From: Planosporangium thailandense
GTDB taxonomy: Bacteria > Actinomycetota > Actinomycetes > Mycobacteriales > Micromonosporaceae
NCBI RefSeq assembly: GCF_011947195.1
Contig: NZ_JAATVY010000003.1
Location: forward strand, 186,001-250,000
Direction of reading: 5' to 3'
Length of the DNA stretch: 64,000 nucleotides
This document shows positions 9,113-17,449 of the stretch, piece after piece; the stretch's first letter is position 1; each line of letters begins with the position of its first letter. The translations under genes were made by a program, and so were the position numbers. Below the pieces are notes generated by a model that worked only from the letters and a program-made list of their open reading frames with translations, had not been told where the DNA came from and searched no databases.

Positions 9113-9118
9113 TAACCT
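9113..9118 (+). promoter_or_regulatory. Leaderless-type -10 box of the FmdB gene
   Basis: TAACCT ends six nt before the ATG at 9125, placing the likely transcript start at or next to the start codon. Confidence 0.5.
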
Positions 9119-9124
9119 GGTGCC

Positions 9125-9325
9125 ATGCCCCGCTACGAGTACCGCTGCCGCAGCTGCGGCTCCACTTTCGAGCTGAACCGTCCGATGCGCGAGTCGGGCG
9201 ACCCCGCACGGTGCCCCGACGGTCACGACGACACCGTCAAACTTCTGTCCACAGTGGCCGTTTCCGGCCGGTCCGGCCAGCCGGCCGCCGGTGGTGGCTG
9301 CTGTGGAGGCGCCTGCGGCTGCTGA
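9125..9325 (+). CDS. FmdB-family zinc-ribbon protein (short form)
   Basis: A 66-residue protein beginning MPRYEYRCRSCG, the FmdB putative regulatory domain. C8 and C11 form the first knuckle, C30 with a nearby histidine the second, and the C-terminus is glycine/cysteine rich (GGGCCGGACGC). FmdB domains bind zinc and are otherwise poorly understood. The C-terminal cysteine cluster is typical of the short actinobacterial form and could bind further metal. It is transcribed divergently from the transglycosylase and followed by a strong hairpin. A second, longer family member lies at 52914-53249. Confidence 0.82.
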   Translation: MPRYEYRCRSCGSTFELNRPMRESGDPARCPDGHDDTVKLLSTVAVSGRSGQPAAGGGCCGGACGC

Positions 9326-9331
9326 TCGACG

Positions 9332-9371
9332 CCGCGCGACCGGTCGACCTCGGTCGGCGTCGGTCGCGCGG
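9332..9371 (+). terminator. Hairpin downstream of the FmdB gene
   Basis: Perfect 11-bp arms ccgcgcgaccg (9332-9342) and cggtcgcgcgg (9361-9371) with an 18-nt loop, starting seven nt after the stop. There is no T-tract; this is a GC-rich terminator-like hairpin. Confidence 0.55.
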
Positions 9372-9533
9372 TTCGGGCGTTCCCCACTATCCCAGTCGGC
9401 GACGCCGCGTCACTGGCCTGCTCGGGCAGTATCGGGCTGCAACCCGGGTGGACCGAGCCGAGCCGTTCCTACGATGTGCACGCGACCGGCGTGCGGGCAG
9501 CATGAGGGCGACTGGCAGGGCGGAGGTTCACGC

Positions 9534-12227
9534 GTGTCGGCACGGATGCACCTGCCCGGCGGGCTGGTGACCTTTCTGTTCACCGACATCGAGGGTTCGA
9601 CCCGGTTGGCCCAGATGCTCGGTGCTGACTACCGCTCGGTACTCACGGAGCACCGGCGGGTGCTGCGACGCGCACTGTCCACAGGCGACGGAGTCGAGCT
9701 GTTCACCGAGGGCGACTCGCTGTTCGTCGCGTTCGCCGACGCCAATGCCGCGCTCTGCGCCTGCGCTGCGGCGCAGCGCGCGCTGTCGGAGCACCGTTGG
9801 CCCCGGCCGCAGGTCCGGCCGAGAGTACGGATGGGCCTGCACACCGGCTTCGCCGAACCGGTCGCCGGCGAGTACGCCAGCCCCGAGGTGCACCGGGCGG
9901 CCAGGGTGGCGGCCGCCGCCCACGGCGGCCAGATCCTGTGTTCGGCGGCGACCGCCGCGTCCGCCGGCGACCTGCCCGGCGACACCGTGCTCTGCGATCT
10001 CGGCCTCTACCGGCTGCGTGGCTTCGACGGCAGGGAGCGGCTGTTCCAGCTGGTCTCGCCCGGACTCGACCGGGACTTCCCGCGCCCCCGTACGGTCGAC
10101 TGCCCGCCGCACAACCTGCCGACCCCGGTCACCTCGTTCGTGGGGCGGGTCGGCGAGCAGGAGCGGCTGCGCGAACTGCTCCAGGCCCACCGCCTCGTCA
10201 CCGTCGCCGGCGCGGCCGGTGCCGGCAAGACCCGGCTCGCCGTACAGGTGGCCCGTGACCTAGCCGGCGAGTACCCGGACGGGGTCTGGTTCGTCGACCT
10301 CGCCGGCGTCGACGACACGCAGCGGGTCGGCGCCACGGTCGCCGCCGCGCTGGGGGTGCGGCCGGAGCCGGGTCGCCCGCTCGTACAGACCATCGCCGAC
10401 CATGCGGTCGGGCACCGGCTGCTGCTCATCCTCGACACCTGCGACGCACACCTGACCGCCGCGTCCGGGCTGGTCGCCCGGCTGCTGGGCGCCGGGCCCG
10501 GCACGCAGGTCATCGCGACCACCCGCGAACCGCTCGGCCTGCCCGGGGAGCTGGTCTGGCGGCTCGCGCCGCTGGGCGTGGACGGAGGCGGCGACGGCGC
10601 TCCGAGCGAGGCGGTGTCGCTGCTGCTCGACCGGACCGCGGCGGCGCGCGGCGGGCAGCCGGCGACCGGCGGAGAGCTGCCGTACCTCGACCGGATCGCA
10701 CGGGCGCTGTCCGGGTTGCCGCTGGCGCTGGAGCTGGCGGCGAGCGTCCTGGGGACGCTGTCGGCCGGTGAGCTCGCGGCCCGCGTAGACGACGGCTCGG
10801 GGCCGGCCGGACTGTTCGCGGCCCTCGACGCCGGCCGTCGATCGACACCCGCCGGCCAGGCGGAAGCGGCCGACCGGAACCGCACCCTGCGGGCCGCGCT
10901 GGACTGGTCGTACCGCGCGCTCGACCGCCCGGCGGCCCGGCTCCTTCGCCGCATGTCGGTGTTCGCCGGCCCCGTCACGCTGCCGGCCATCGAGTGGCTG
11001 GGCGGCGGCGATCCACTCGACCCGCTGGCCAGCCTTGTCGACAGGTCGCTGGTCCAGGCCGAGCCGCGGGCGGACGCGGCGACCTACCGGATGCTCGGCC
11101 CGGTCCGGGCGTACGCGGCGGGGGCGCTGCGCGACACCGGTGAGGAGGAGGTCGTCCGCGACCGGCACGTGGAGTGGTGCCTGCGGCAGATCCAGGCCGC
11201 CCACACCGACCCCAACGGGCGGGCGGTCACCCTCTCGCTGTACGCCCTCGACCCGCTCGCGGAGGAGGTGCGCGGGGCGCTGCGGTGGACGTCCACCCAC
11301 GGCCTCGGGCGCGCCGGTCTCGGTGTCGCCGCCGCGCTGGACCAGTGGTGGTGCGAGCGCGGCCTGGCGCGTGAGGCGCGGGTGTGGATGCTCCGGCTGT
11401 ACGGGCGGATCCGGGACACCGCCGAGCGGCTCACCGACGCGGAGCTGGCGACGGCGTACCACGTCCACGCGCTGGCGGCGGGCGTCGACGGGGACCACGC
11501 CGAGCAGTTGCGCTTCGCGCAGCGGGCGGAGGCCGCCGCCCGCCGGGCCGACGACGTCGGGCTGCTGGTACGGGTACTGGCTGGCCGGGGCGCCCCGCTG
11601 GTCGCGATGGAGCGGACGGGCGACGCGGAGCGGAGCTGCCGGCAGGTGGCCGCCTGGGCCCGCCGGGAAGGTGTGCCGGGCGACGCGCTGTCCGCCGTGT
11701 ACACGCTCGCGCACATCCTCATGCGCCGCGGCGCGCTCGACGAGGCGGCCGACCTGCTGGCCACCGCCCGGCCACTGGAGGCGTCCCGGCCGGCCGAGCG
11801 CGGTCGGCGTACGGTCGACATGCTGCTGGGCCTGGTCGCGCTGCGGCGCGGCGACGTCGTGGCCGCGCACGACCACCTCACGGTGGCGCTCCGGTCCCGG
11901 ATGGGGTTCGGCTTCCACGCGTGCGCCTGCGAGACCCTCAACGCCGTCGCGGTCCGCTGCCTGACCGCGGAGGATCCGCTGACCGCGGCCCGGCTCTTCG
12001 GTGCGGCGCAGGCGGTGCGGGCCCGGTTGCGGCTGGCGGCCGGCCTGAACGGTGCCTACTGGCACGAGCAGCAGGCCGTCGCCCGGGCGGTGCTCGGCGA
12101 CGTGGTCTTCGACGCGGCGTACGCCGAGGGCGCGACGCTGACGCTGGAGGACGCGGCGGCCGTGGCGCTGACCGTGGAGCACCCGGACCTGGTGGCCGGC
12201 TCGGACCGCTTCAGCCACTCGTCCTGA
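9534..12227 (+). CDS. Class III cyclase domain - STAND ATPase - TPR signalling protein
   Basis: An 897-residue multidomain protein. The GTG start is preceded by CGGAGG. Residues 10-170 form a class III nucleotide cyclase domain with metal aspartates D18 (FTDIEGST) and D61 (EGDSLFVAF). The transition-state asparagine is replaced by histidine (H120, EVHRAAR), although the partner arginine R124 remains. Residues 200-480 are an NB-ARC-like ATPase with Walker A GAAGAGKT (226-233) and Walker B LLLILDTCD. Winged-helix and TPR-like repeats then run to the C-terminus. No LuxR DNA-binding domain is present. Family members are taken as ligand- or protein-sensing switches. Cyclase activity is uncertain and the partner is unknown. 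Confidence 0.85.
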   Translation: MSARMHLPGGLVTFLFTDIEGSTRLAQMLGADYRSVLTEHRRVLRRALSTGDGVELFTEGDSLFVAFADANAALCACAAAQRALSEHRWPRPQVRPRVRMGLHTGFAEPVAGEYASPEVHRAARVAAAAHGGQILCSAATAASAGDLPGDTVLCDLGLYRLRGFDGRERLFQLVSPGLDRDFPRPRTVDCPPHNLPTPVTSFVGRVGEQERLRELLQAHRLVTVAGAAGAGKTRLAVQVARDLAGEYPDGVWFVDLAGVDDTQRVGATVAAALGVRPEPGRPLVQTIADHAVGHRLLLILDTCDAHLTAASGLVARLLGAGPGTQVIATTREPLGLPGELVWRLAPLGVDGGGDGAPSEAVSLLLDRTAAARGGQPATGGELPYLDRIARALSGLPLALELAASVLGTLSAGELAARVDDGSGPAGLFAALDAGRRSTPAGQAEAADRNRTLRAALDWSYRALDRPAARLLRRMSVFAGPVTLPAIEWLGGGDPLDPLASLVDRSLVQAEPRADAATYRMLGPVRAYAAGALRDTGEEEVVRDRHVEWCLRQIQAAHTDPNGRAVTLSLYALDPLAEEVRGALRWTSTHGLGRAGLGVAAALDQWWCERGLAREARVWMLRLYGRIRDTAERLTDAELATAYHVHALAAGVDGDHAEQLRFAQRAEAAARRADDVGLLVRVLAGRGAPLVAMERTGDAERSCRQVAAWARREGVPGDALSAVYTLAHILMRRGALDEAADLLATARPLEASRPAERGRRTVDMLLGLVALRRGDVVAAHDHLTVALRSRMGFGFHACACETLNAVAVRCLTAEDPLTAARLFGAAQAVRARLRLAAGLNGAYWHEQQAVARAVLGDVVFDAAYAEGATLTLEDAAAVALTVEHPDLVAGSDRFSHSS

Positions 12228-12233
12228 CGGTGG

Positions 12234-12692
12234 TCACCGCTGCTTGCCGTCCCGGAACAGGGAGATCGCCTTCTCGATGCGCCGCTGGCGCGTCTCGGCG
12301 CTCTTGGCGCCGTTGACGTTGTCGACGTGGTACCGCCGCATGCTGTTGGACAGCTTCTGGAAGAAGGCTTCCACCTGCTCGTCGGCCGCGAGAGCGGCGG
12401 CGAAGTCGGCCGGGACGTCGACCTCCCTAGGGGCGTCCGCGACGGTCAGCGTCACCCGGATCGGATCCCCGCCTTTCAGTCCGGTGGCGTTCCGGACGGC
12501 GGCGCTGATGCTGATCATGTGCTTGCCGCCCATCACGCCCACGGTGTTGCGGTACTCGTAACCGTTCACGTCGACGATCACTGGTGGGCGCCGCCCCGCG
12601 GCCAACTGTTCGATGACCTCGTCCGGTACGACGATCCCGGTGTTGTTGCCGTTGGCGGCCACGGTGGTCTCGAACGTCACGCTCTTCGGCAT
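12234..12692 (-). CDS. YdeI/OmpD-associated family protein with DUF1905
   Basis: A 152-residue cytosolic protein. Residues 1-90 form the beta-rich DUF1905 domain (TFETTVAANGNNTGIVVP). The C-terminal helical part (VPADFAAALAADEQVEAFFQKLS...RRIEKAISLFRDGK) is the YdeI/OmpD-associated signature, with the usual tail of alternating R/K. Family members have been linked to bacteriocin tolerance in other bacteria, but no biochemical function is established. It has an ATG start and is convergent with the cyclase/STAND gene, six bases away. Confidence 0.82.
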   Translation of the reverse strand: MPKSVTFETTVAANGNNTGIVVPDEVIEQLAAGRRPPVIVDVNGYEYRNTVGVMGGKHMISISAAVRNATGLKGGDPIRVTLTVADAPREVDVPADFAAALAADEQVEAFFQKLSNSMRRYHVDNVNGAKSAETRQRRIEKAISLFRDGKQR

Positions 12693-13103
12693 CTGCGGTC
12701 CTCTGCTCGGTATCGAAGGTCAGACATATAGATCGTGACTGCGGAGCTGCCTTTCCGCTGTCCTCATCTCAGACATGACCCGCGCCGGACGCAGGACTCA
12801 TCGGTCCACACCATCGGTCCACCCGTTCAGGGGGCGACCGGCAGCGCCTCGTACCCGTCGAGGTCGGCGCCGTGCGGGTGGATGCTGATCGGCAGGCCCA
12901 TGTTCGGTGCGACCCACGCGCTGCGGGGCGTCGGGGCGGGGTTACGACAGGTGCGCCGAGTCGATGGCTACCAGGCGAGACGCGGGGTACGGCCGTCGTT
13001 GCCGTGCCTAAACAGTCGCGGCCCCGGCTATGGATCCGGCGCGTCCAGCTATGCCCCAGCTACGGATTCCCTGTGAACGGCGACGCTTTGTAATCACATG
13101 TAA
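12693..13103. other. Intergenic region with a possible gene remnant
   Basis: No intact gene is convincing in this stretch. A 113-codon plus-strand frame from 12735 has no recognisable motif and a composition typical of non-coding frames. On the minus strand a short frame ending at 12827 reads like a protein C-terminus (see the separate entry). The promoter of the YdeI-like gene should lie at the low-coordinate end. Confidence 0.4.
12827..12919 (-). pseudogene. Possible C-terminal remnant of an unknown protein
   Basis: The minus-strand frame ending in TGA at 12827 reads SAWVAPNMGLPISIHPHG, followed by ADLDGYEALPVAP and the stop. Its residue mix looks like a real protein end, but upstream the frame dissolves into low-complexity sequence without a start or fold. 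I do not recognise the family. Calling it a decayed gene is inference. Confidence 0.2.
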
Positions 13104-13136
13104 ACGAGCCCCGGTGGGTGACCCACCGGGGCTCGT
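13104..13136 (-). terminator. Terminator of the kor operon
   Basis: A perfect 15-bp stem (acgagccccggtggg at 13104-13118 and its complement at 13122-13136) with a three-base loop. It lies 18 nt beyond the korB stop on the minus strand and is followed there by a short TTT. Confidence 0.8.
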
Positions 13137-13154
13137 CTCGTGTCCGGAACCGTT

Positions 13155-14207
13155 TTACAGGATCGTCCAGGTGTCGCCGGAGCCGAGCAGGGCGGCGAGC
13201 TCCTCGTCGGCGCTGCGGGTGACCTTCTCCTTGGCGCTGTCGAGCTGGGCGCGCACGAGGTCGTCGTACACCGGCCGCGCTACGTCGCGGAACACCCCGA
13301 TCGGAGTGTGGCGCAGGTCCGACTCGGGCAGGCGGGACAGGGCGAACGCGTACGCCGGCTCGGCCACGGTCTCGTCGTGTACGACGATCTCGTCCGGAGA
13401 AACCTCGGCGGTCGGGCGTACCCGCAGGCCGAACGCGCCCGGCGGGTGGGTCACGCAGAACTCGCCGTCCTTGCCGAACGTGATCGGCTGGCCGTGCTCG
13501 AGGCGGATGACGTACTCGTCCCGGGTCTGCGGGTCCTTGAGCACCTCGAACGCGCCGTCGTTGAAGATGTTGCAGTTCTGGTAGATCTCCACGAACGCCG
13601 AGCCCTGGTGCTCCGCGGCCTGCCGCAGCACCGACTGGAGGTGCTTGCGGTCGGAGTCGATCGTACGGGCGACGAACGACGCCTCCGCGCCCAGCGCCAG
13701 CGACAGCGGGTTGAACGGGGAGTCGGTGGACCCGACCGGCGTCGACTTGGTGATCTTGCCGAGCTCCGAGGTCGGGGAGTACTGCCCCTTCGTCAGCCCG
13801 TAGATCTTGTTGTTGAACAGCAGGATCTTCAGGTTGACGTTGCGCCGCAACGCGTGGATGAGGTGGTTGCCGCCGATCGAGAGGGCGTCGCCGTCACCGG
13901 TGACCACCCACACGGACAGGTCCGGCCGCGACACCGACAGGCCGGTCGCGATCGCCGGCGCGCGCCCGTGGATCGAGTGCATGCCGTACGTGTTGAGGTA
14001 GTACGGGAAGCGCGACGAGCAGCCGATGCCGGAGACGAACGCGATCCGCTCACGCGGGATGCCCAGGTCCGGAAGGAAGGACTGCATGGCGGCCAGGATC
14101 GCGTAGTCGCCACAGCCCGGGCACCAGCGCACCTCCTGGTCGGACTTGAAGTCCTTCGCGGTCAGCTTGAGCGGCGTCGCGCCAGCGGAGAGACCTGCCT
14201 CAGGCAT
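13155..14207 (-). CDS. korB: 2-oxoacid:ferredoxin oxidoreductase, beta subunit
   Basis: The thiamine-diphosphate subunit of a CoA-acylating 2-oxoacid:ferredoxin oxidoreductase, most likely 2-oxoglutarate-type because of its pairing with the fused alpha/gamma subunit. Visible features of the 350-residue protein are WCPGCGDY (C29, C32, Fe-S ligands), the HGRAPAIATG segment, and the TPP/Mg motif GDGDALSIGGNH with the paired asparagines NN at 132-133. The ATG at 14207 overlaps the korA stop by eight bases. An ATG twelve bases further upstream is also possible. It would feed reduced ferredoxin and succinyl-CoA into metabolism. Confidence 0.92.
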   Translation of the reverse strand: MPEAGLSAGATPLKLTAKDFKSDQEVRWCPGCGDYAILAAMQSFLPDLGIPRERIAFVSGIGCSSRFPYYLNTYGMHSIHGRAPAIATGLSVSRPDLSVWVVTGDGDALSIGGNHLIHALRRNVNLKILLFNNKIYGLTKGQYSPTSELGKITKSTPVGSTDSPFNPLSLALGAEASFVARTIDSDRKHLQSVLRQAAEHQGSAFVEIYQNCNIFNDGAFEVLKDPQTRDEYVIRLEHGQPITFGKDGEFCVTHPPGAFGLRVRPTAEVSPDEIVVHDETVAEPAYAFALSRLPESDLRHTPIGVFRDVARPVYDDLVRAQLDSAKEKVTRSADEELAALLGSGDTWTIL

Positions 14208-16044
14208 TCTTGACCACATCCTCGAGCATGTTCTCCAGCTCGGCGGCCGTGAACGGCAGGCCGCGGACCTGGTTGTAGGCGATCGCGTCGATCAGGTACT
14301 TCGAGCGGACGACGCTGGCGAGCTGGCCGAGGTTCATCTCGGGGATGACCACCCGGTCGTAGCGGCGCAGCACCTCGCCGAGGTTGCGCGGCATCGGGTT
14401 GAGATACCGCAGGTGCGCCTGGGCGACCGGCAGGCCCCGCTGGCGCAGCGCCCGGCAGGCGGCGCCGATCGGCCCGTACGTGGAGCCCCAGCCCAGCACC
14501 AGCACCCGGGCGTCGCCGTCCGGATCGTCCACCTCGAGGTCGGGCACCTGGATGCCCTCGATGCGGGCGGCGCGGGTGCGGACCATGTAGTCGTGGTTGG
14601 CCGGGTCGTACGAGATGTCACCGGTCTTGTCGGCCTTCTCCAGGCCGCCGATGCGGTGCTCCAGCCCGGGGGTGCCCGGCACCGCCCACGGCCGGGCGAG
14701 CGTCTCGGGGTCGCGCAGGTAGGGCAGGAACCGGCCGTCCGGGCCGTTGGGCTCGGACGCGAACTCCACCCGCAGATCCGGCAGCGTGGACACGTCGGGC
14801 AGCCGCCACGGCTCCGAGCCGTTGGCGATGTACCCGTCGGAGAGCAGGATCACCGGGGTCCGGTAGGTCAGCGCGATCCGCGCCGCCTCCAGGGCCGCGT
14901 CGAAGCAGTCGGCGGGCGAGCGCGGCGCGATGACCGCGACCGGCGCCTCACCGTGCCGGCCGAACAGCGCCAGGTTGAGGTCGGCCTGCTCGGTCTTGGT
15001 GGGCATGCCCGTGGAGGGTCCGGCGCGCTGCACGTCGATGATCAGCAGCGGCAGCTCGAGGGCCACCGCGAGGCTGATGGTCTCGCTCTTGAGCGCTACG
15101 CCGGGCCCGCTCGTGCTGGTCACGCCGAGCGCCCCACCGTACGAGGCGCCGAGCGCCAGCCCGACGGCGGCGATCTCGTCCTCGGCCTGCACGGTCGTCA
15201 CGCCGAACTTCTTGTGCTTGGACAGCTCGTGCAGGATGTCGCTCGCCGGCGTGATCGGGTACGCGCCGAGGAAGACCGGCAGGCCCGAGCGGACCCCGGC
15301 CGCCACGACGCCGTACGCCAGGGCGGTGTTGCCGGTGACGTTGCGGTACTCGCCGGGGGCCATCTTCGCCGGGCTCACCTCGTACCGGACCACGAAGTCC
15401 TCGGTGGTCTCGCCGAAGTTGAAGCCCGCCTTGAAGGCGGCGATGTTGGCGGCCGCGACCTCGGGGCGGGCGGCGAACTTGCGCTCCAGGAACCGCAGCG
15501 TCGACTCGCTGGGCCGCGAGTACATCCAGGAGAGCAGGCCGAGGGCGAACATGTTCTTGGCCCGCTCGGCGTCCTTCTTGGAGATCTCGAAGCTCTCGAG
15601 GGCCCGGACGGTCATGGAGGTCAGCGCGACGGGGTGCAGTACGTACCCGTCCAGCGAGCCGTCCTCCAGCGGGTTGGCGTCGTAGCCGACTTTGGTGAGG
15701 TTGCGCTTGGTGAACTCGTCGGTGTTGACGATGATGTCCGCGCCGGGGCGTAGGTCGCCCAGGTTGGCCTTCAGCGCCGCGGGGTTCATCGCCACCAGGA
15801 TGTCCGGGGTGTCACCGGGCGTGAGGATGTCGTAATCCGCGAAGTGGACCTGGAAGCTGGAGACGCCGGGCAGCGTGCCGGCGGGCGCGCGGATCTCGGC
15901 CGGGAAGTTGGGCAGGGTGGAGATGTCGTTGCCCAGCTGAGCGGTCTCCGATGTGAACCGGTCGCCGGTCAGCTGCATGCCGTCCCCGGAGTCCCCGGCG
16001 AAACGAATGACCACTCGATCCAGTTGACGGACCTGTTTGGTCAC
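14200..16044 (-). CDS. korA: 2-oxoacid:ferredoxin oxidoreductase, alpha/gamma subunit
   Basis: A 614-residue fused subunit. The N-terminal gamma domain (residues 1-190) starts VVIRFAGDSGDGMQLTGDRF. The pyrimidine-binding alpha domain (from about 215) has GNTALAYG, then AYPITPASDILHELS and QAEDEIAAVGLALGASYGG with the TPP-activating glutamate. The C-terminal transketolase-like domain has VLVLGWGSTYGPIGAA. The GTG start has a strong AAGGAGG. It is translationally coupled to korB. Together they form the aerobic actinobacterial KorAB that supplements or replaces the 2-oxoglutarate dehydrogenase complex. Confidence 0.93.
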   Translation of the reverse strand: MTKQVRQLDRVVIRFAGDSGDGMQLTGDRFTSETAQLGNDISTLPNFPAEIRAPAGTLPGVSSFQVHFADYDILTPGDTPDILVAMNPAALKANLGDLRPGADIIVNTDEFTKRNLTKVGYDANPLEDGSLDGYVLHPVALTSMTVRALESFEISKKDAERAKNMFALGLLSWMYSRPSESTLRFLERKFAARPEVAAANIAAFKAGFNFGETTEDFVVRYEVSPAKMAPGEYRNVTGNTALAYGVVAAGVRSGLPVFLGAYPITPASDILHELSKHKKFGVTTVQAEDEIAAVGLALGASYGGALGVTSTSGPGVALKSETISLAVALELPLLIIDVQRAGPSTGMPTKTEQADLNLALFGRHGEAPVAVIAPRSPADCFDAALEAARIALTYRTPVILLSDGYIANGSEPWRLPDVSTLPDLRVEFASEPNGPDGRFLPYLRDPETLARPWAVPGTPGLEHRIGGLEKADKTGDISYDPANHDYMVRTRAARIEGIQVPDLEVDDPDGDARVLVLGWGSTYGPIGAACRALRQRGLPVAQAHLRYLNPMPRNLGEVLRRYDRVVIPEMNLGQLASVVRSKYLIDAIAYNQVRGLPFTAAELENMLEDVVKNA

Positions 16045-16366
16045 GTGGCTGACCTCCTTGGTGACGGCGGGTTGGGGTAGTCGCCGTCGCGCAGCATCGG
16101 GCGACGGGCCCTGGAGGACCCGCTACTACATACACCCCGAGCCTACGTCGGCGGGTGTAATGGATCTTCGTCTGGTGTCGATGAGTGGGTGAAGACACGT
16201 TTCTGGTCGGTAACGCGTCCCCGATGTAGTGGTACGCACGCCGGCCGCCCTTGGTTGAGCCGGCAGGAGAAGGCTCGCCAAAGGCACTCAATTATCGGTC
16301 GGGCCGCCAACGCGTGCACTGCCGACGGTGGGCCCCGTGCGCAGCGTGAGCGACTAGGCTGCGGGC
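16045..16366. promoter_or_regulatory. Divergent promoter region korA / nuoA-like
   Basis: About 320 bp without a gene. It must hold the korAB promoter on the minus strand; AT-richer patches near 16128-16165 (TATGTA and TAGGCT on that strand) are candidate -10 boxes. The nuoA-like promoter lies at the other end. No riboswitch or clear operator dyad was recognised. Confidence 0.4.
16355..16360 (+). promoter_or_regulatory. Leaderless-type -10 box of the nuoA-like gene
   Basis: TAGGCT is followed by six nt and the GTG start at 16367; no Shine-Dalgarno is present, as in leaderless actinobacterial mRNAs. Confidence 0.5.
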
Positions 16367-16744
16367 GTGACCGGTTATCTCGGCTCGTACGCGACGCTCG
16401 GGCTGCTCCTCCTCGGCGGCGCGCTGCTGTTCGTGGGGGCTTTCGGGGCCAACCGGGTGCTGCGGCCCCGACACCCCGTCGACGCGCCGGGCAAGTGGGA
16501 GAGCTACGAGTGCGGGGTCGACCCGGTCGGCGGCGACTGGGCGCAGGCGCAGATCCGCTACTACGTGTACGCGTACCTATACGTCCTGTTCGCGGTGGAG
16601 AGCGTCTTCCTGTTCCCGTGGGCCGTCATCTTCGACCGGCCCGGTTTCGGGGCGGCGACCGTGGTCGAGATGGGTGTGTTCATCGGCCTGCTCGCGCTCG
16701 GCCTGCTGTACGCGTGGCGCAAGCGGGTCCTCCGCTGGAGCTGA
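16367..16744 (+). CDS. nuoA: NADH-quinone oxidoreductase subunit A (stand-alone copy)
   Basis: A 125-residue membrane protein with three helices (about 8-28, 65-88, 97-115). It carries the NuoA signature WESYECGVDP, with the loop cysteine at 49, followed by QIRYYVYAYLYVLFAVESVFLFPW. NuoA is a small proton-pump subunit of complex I. No other nuo gene follows: the next genes are unrelated. It is divergent from korAB. Streptomyces coelicolor, as I recall, also places korAB-like genes near a second, partial nuo cluster, so this may be the remainder of such a cluster or a KorAB-linked adaptor. The latter is inference. Confidence 0.88.
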   Translation: MTGYLGSYATLGLLLLGGALLFVGAFGANRVLRPRHPVDAPGKWESYECGVDPVGGDWAQAQIRYYVYAYLYVLFAVESVFLFPWAVIFDRPGFGAATVVEMGVFIGLLALGLLYAWRKRVLRWS

Positions 16745-16864
16745 CCGCGCCCGCCGACGTGCCCATCGACTCCGGGTACGGCCCGGTCGGACATCTGCGC
16801 AGGCTGTCACCGCCTCCGGGGTGCCAGGCTCGCCTCGTCCCGGCGGTCGTGCCACGATCAGGGC

Positions 16865-17449
16865 ATGGGTCAGCTCCTGCTCCTGACGATAGGCGCGCTC
16901 ATTGTCGGCGCGATCGGGTTCGGCGTCGCGGTGCTCGTCACCGGCTCCGACCCGGGCCTCACGCCCGTTGATCCGGACGGCCGGGCGCTGCCGCTGCCCG
17001 CCGACCGCCCGCTCGTGGAGAGCGATCTCGCCCGCGTGCGCTTCGACACCGCCGTCCGGGGATACCGGATGGACCAGGTCGACGCGGCGCTCCGGCGGGC
17101 CGCGTACGACCTCGGGTACAAAGGGGAGCTGGTCGGCGTACTCGAGGCGGAGGTCGAGGCGCTGCGCGCCGGCCGCCACGGCGACGCGGACAAGCTGCGC
17201 GCCGCGCGGGCGGCGGCGCTGAACCTCACCTCACCCGGCGCGCAGCCGGCCGCCAGCGGGGAACCCGCGGCGGACACCGACCCGGGTACGGCGGGTGTGG
17301 CCCGGGAAACGCCCGACCGGGAGGACGCCGCTACGGAGGTGACCGTGACGCCGGCGGAGCCGACGCAGGCGGATCCGGACGCCGCCGGGCGGGCCGACAC
17401 CGGCGACCGCACGCGGTCGCACCGGGCCGAGGAGATGAGGCTGCCGTGA
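16865..17449 (+). CDS. Membrane-anchored DivIVA-motif protein
   Basis: A 194-residue protein with an N-terminal transmembrane helix (residues 3-25, LLLLTIGALIVGAIGFGVAV). The short DivIVA motif VRFDTAVRGYRMDQVDAALRR lies at about 58-78, followed by a brief helical segment (VLEAEVEALRAG) and a long acidic, low-complexity tail. DivIVA motifs in actinobacteria mark proteins acting at poles or septa, but a full coiled coil is absent. Its stop overlaps the SRPBCC start by four bases, and tag follows in the same way, suggesting a three-gene operon. Function unknown. Confidence 0.72.
   Translation: MGQLLLLTIGALIVGAIGFGVAVLVTGSDPGLTPVDPDGRALPLPADRPLVESDLARVRFDTAVRGYRMDQVDAALRRAAYDLGYKGELVGVLEAEVEALRAGRHGDADKLRAARAAALNLTSPGAQPAASGEPAADTDPGTAGVARETPDREDAATEVTVTPAEPTQADPDAAGRADTGDRTRSHRAEEMRLP

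Noticed and set aside
12735-13076. 113-codon plus-strand open frame
   Set aside because: No motif, unusual composition, no ribosome-binding site; typical of random open frames in GC-rich DNA.
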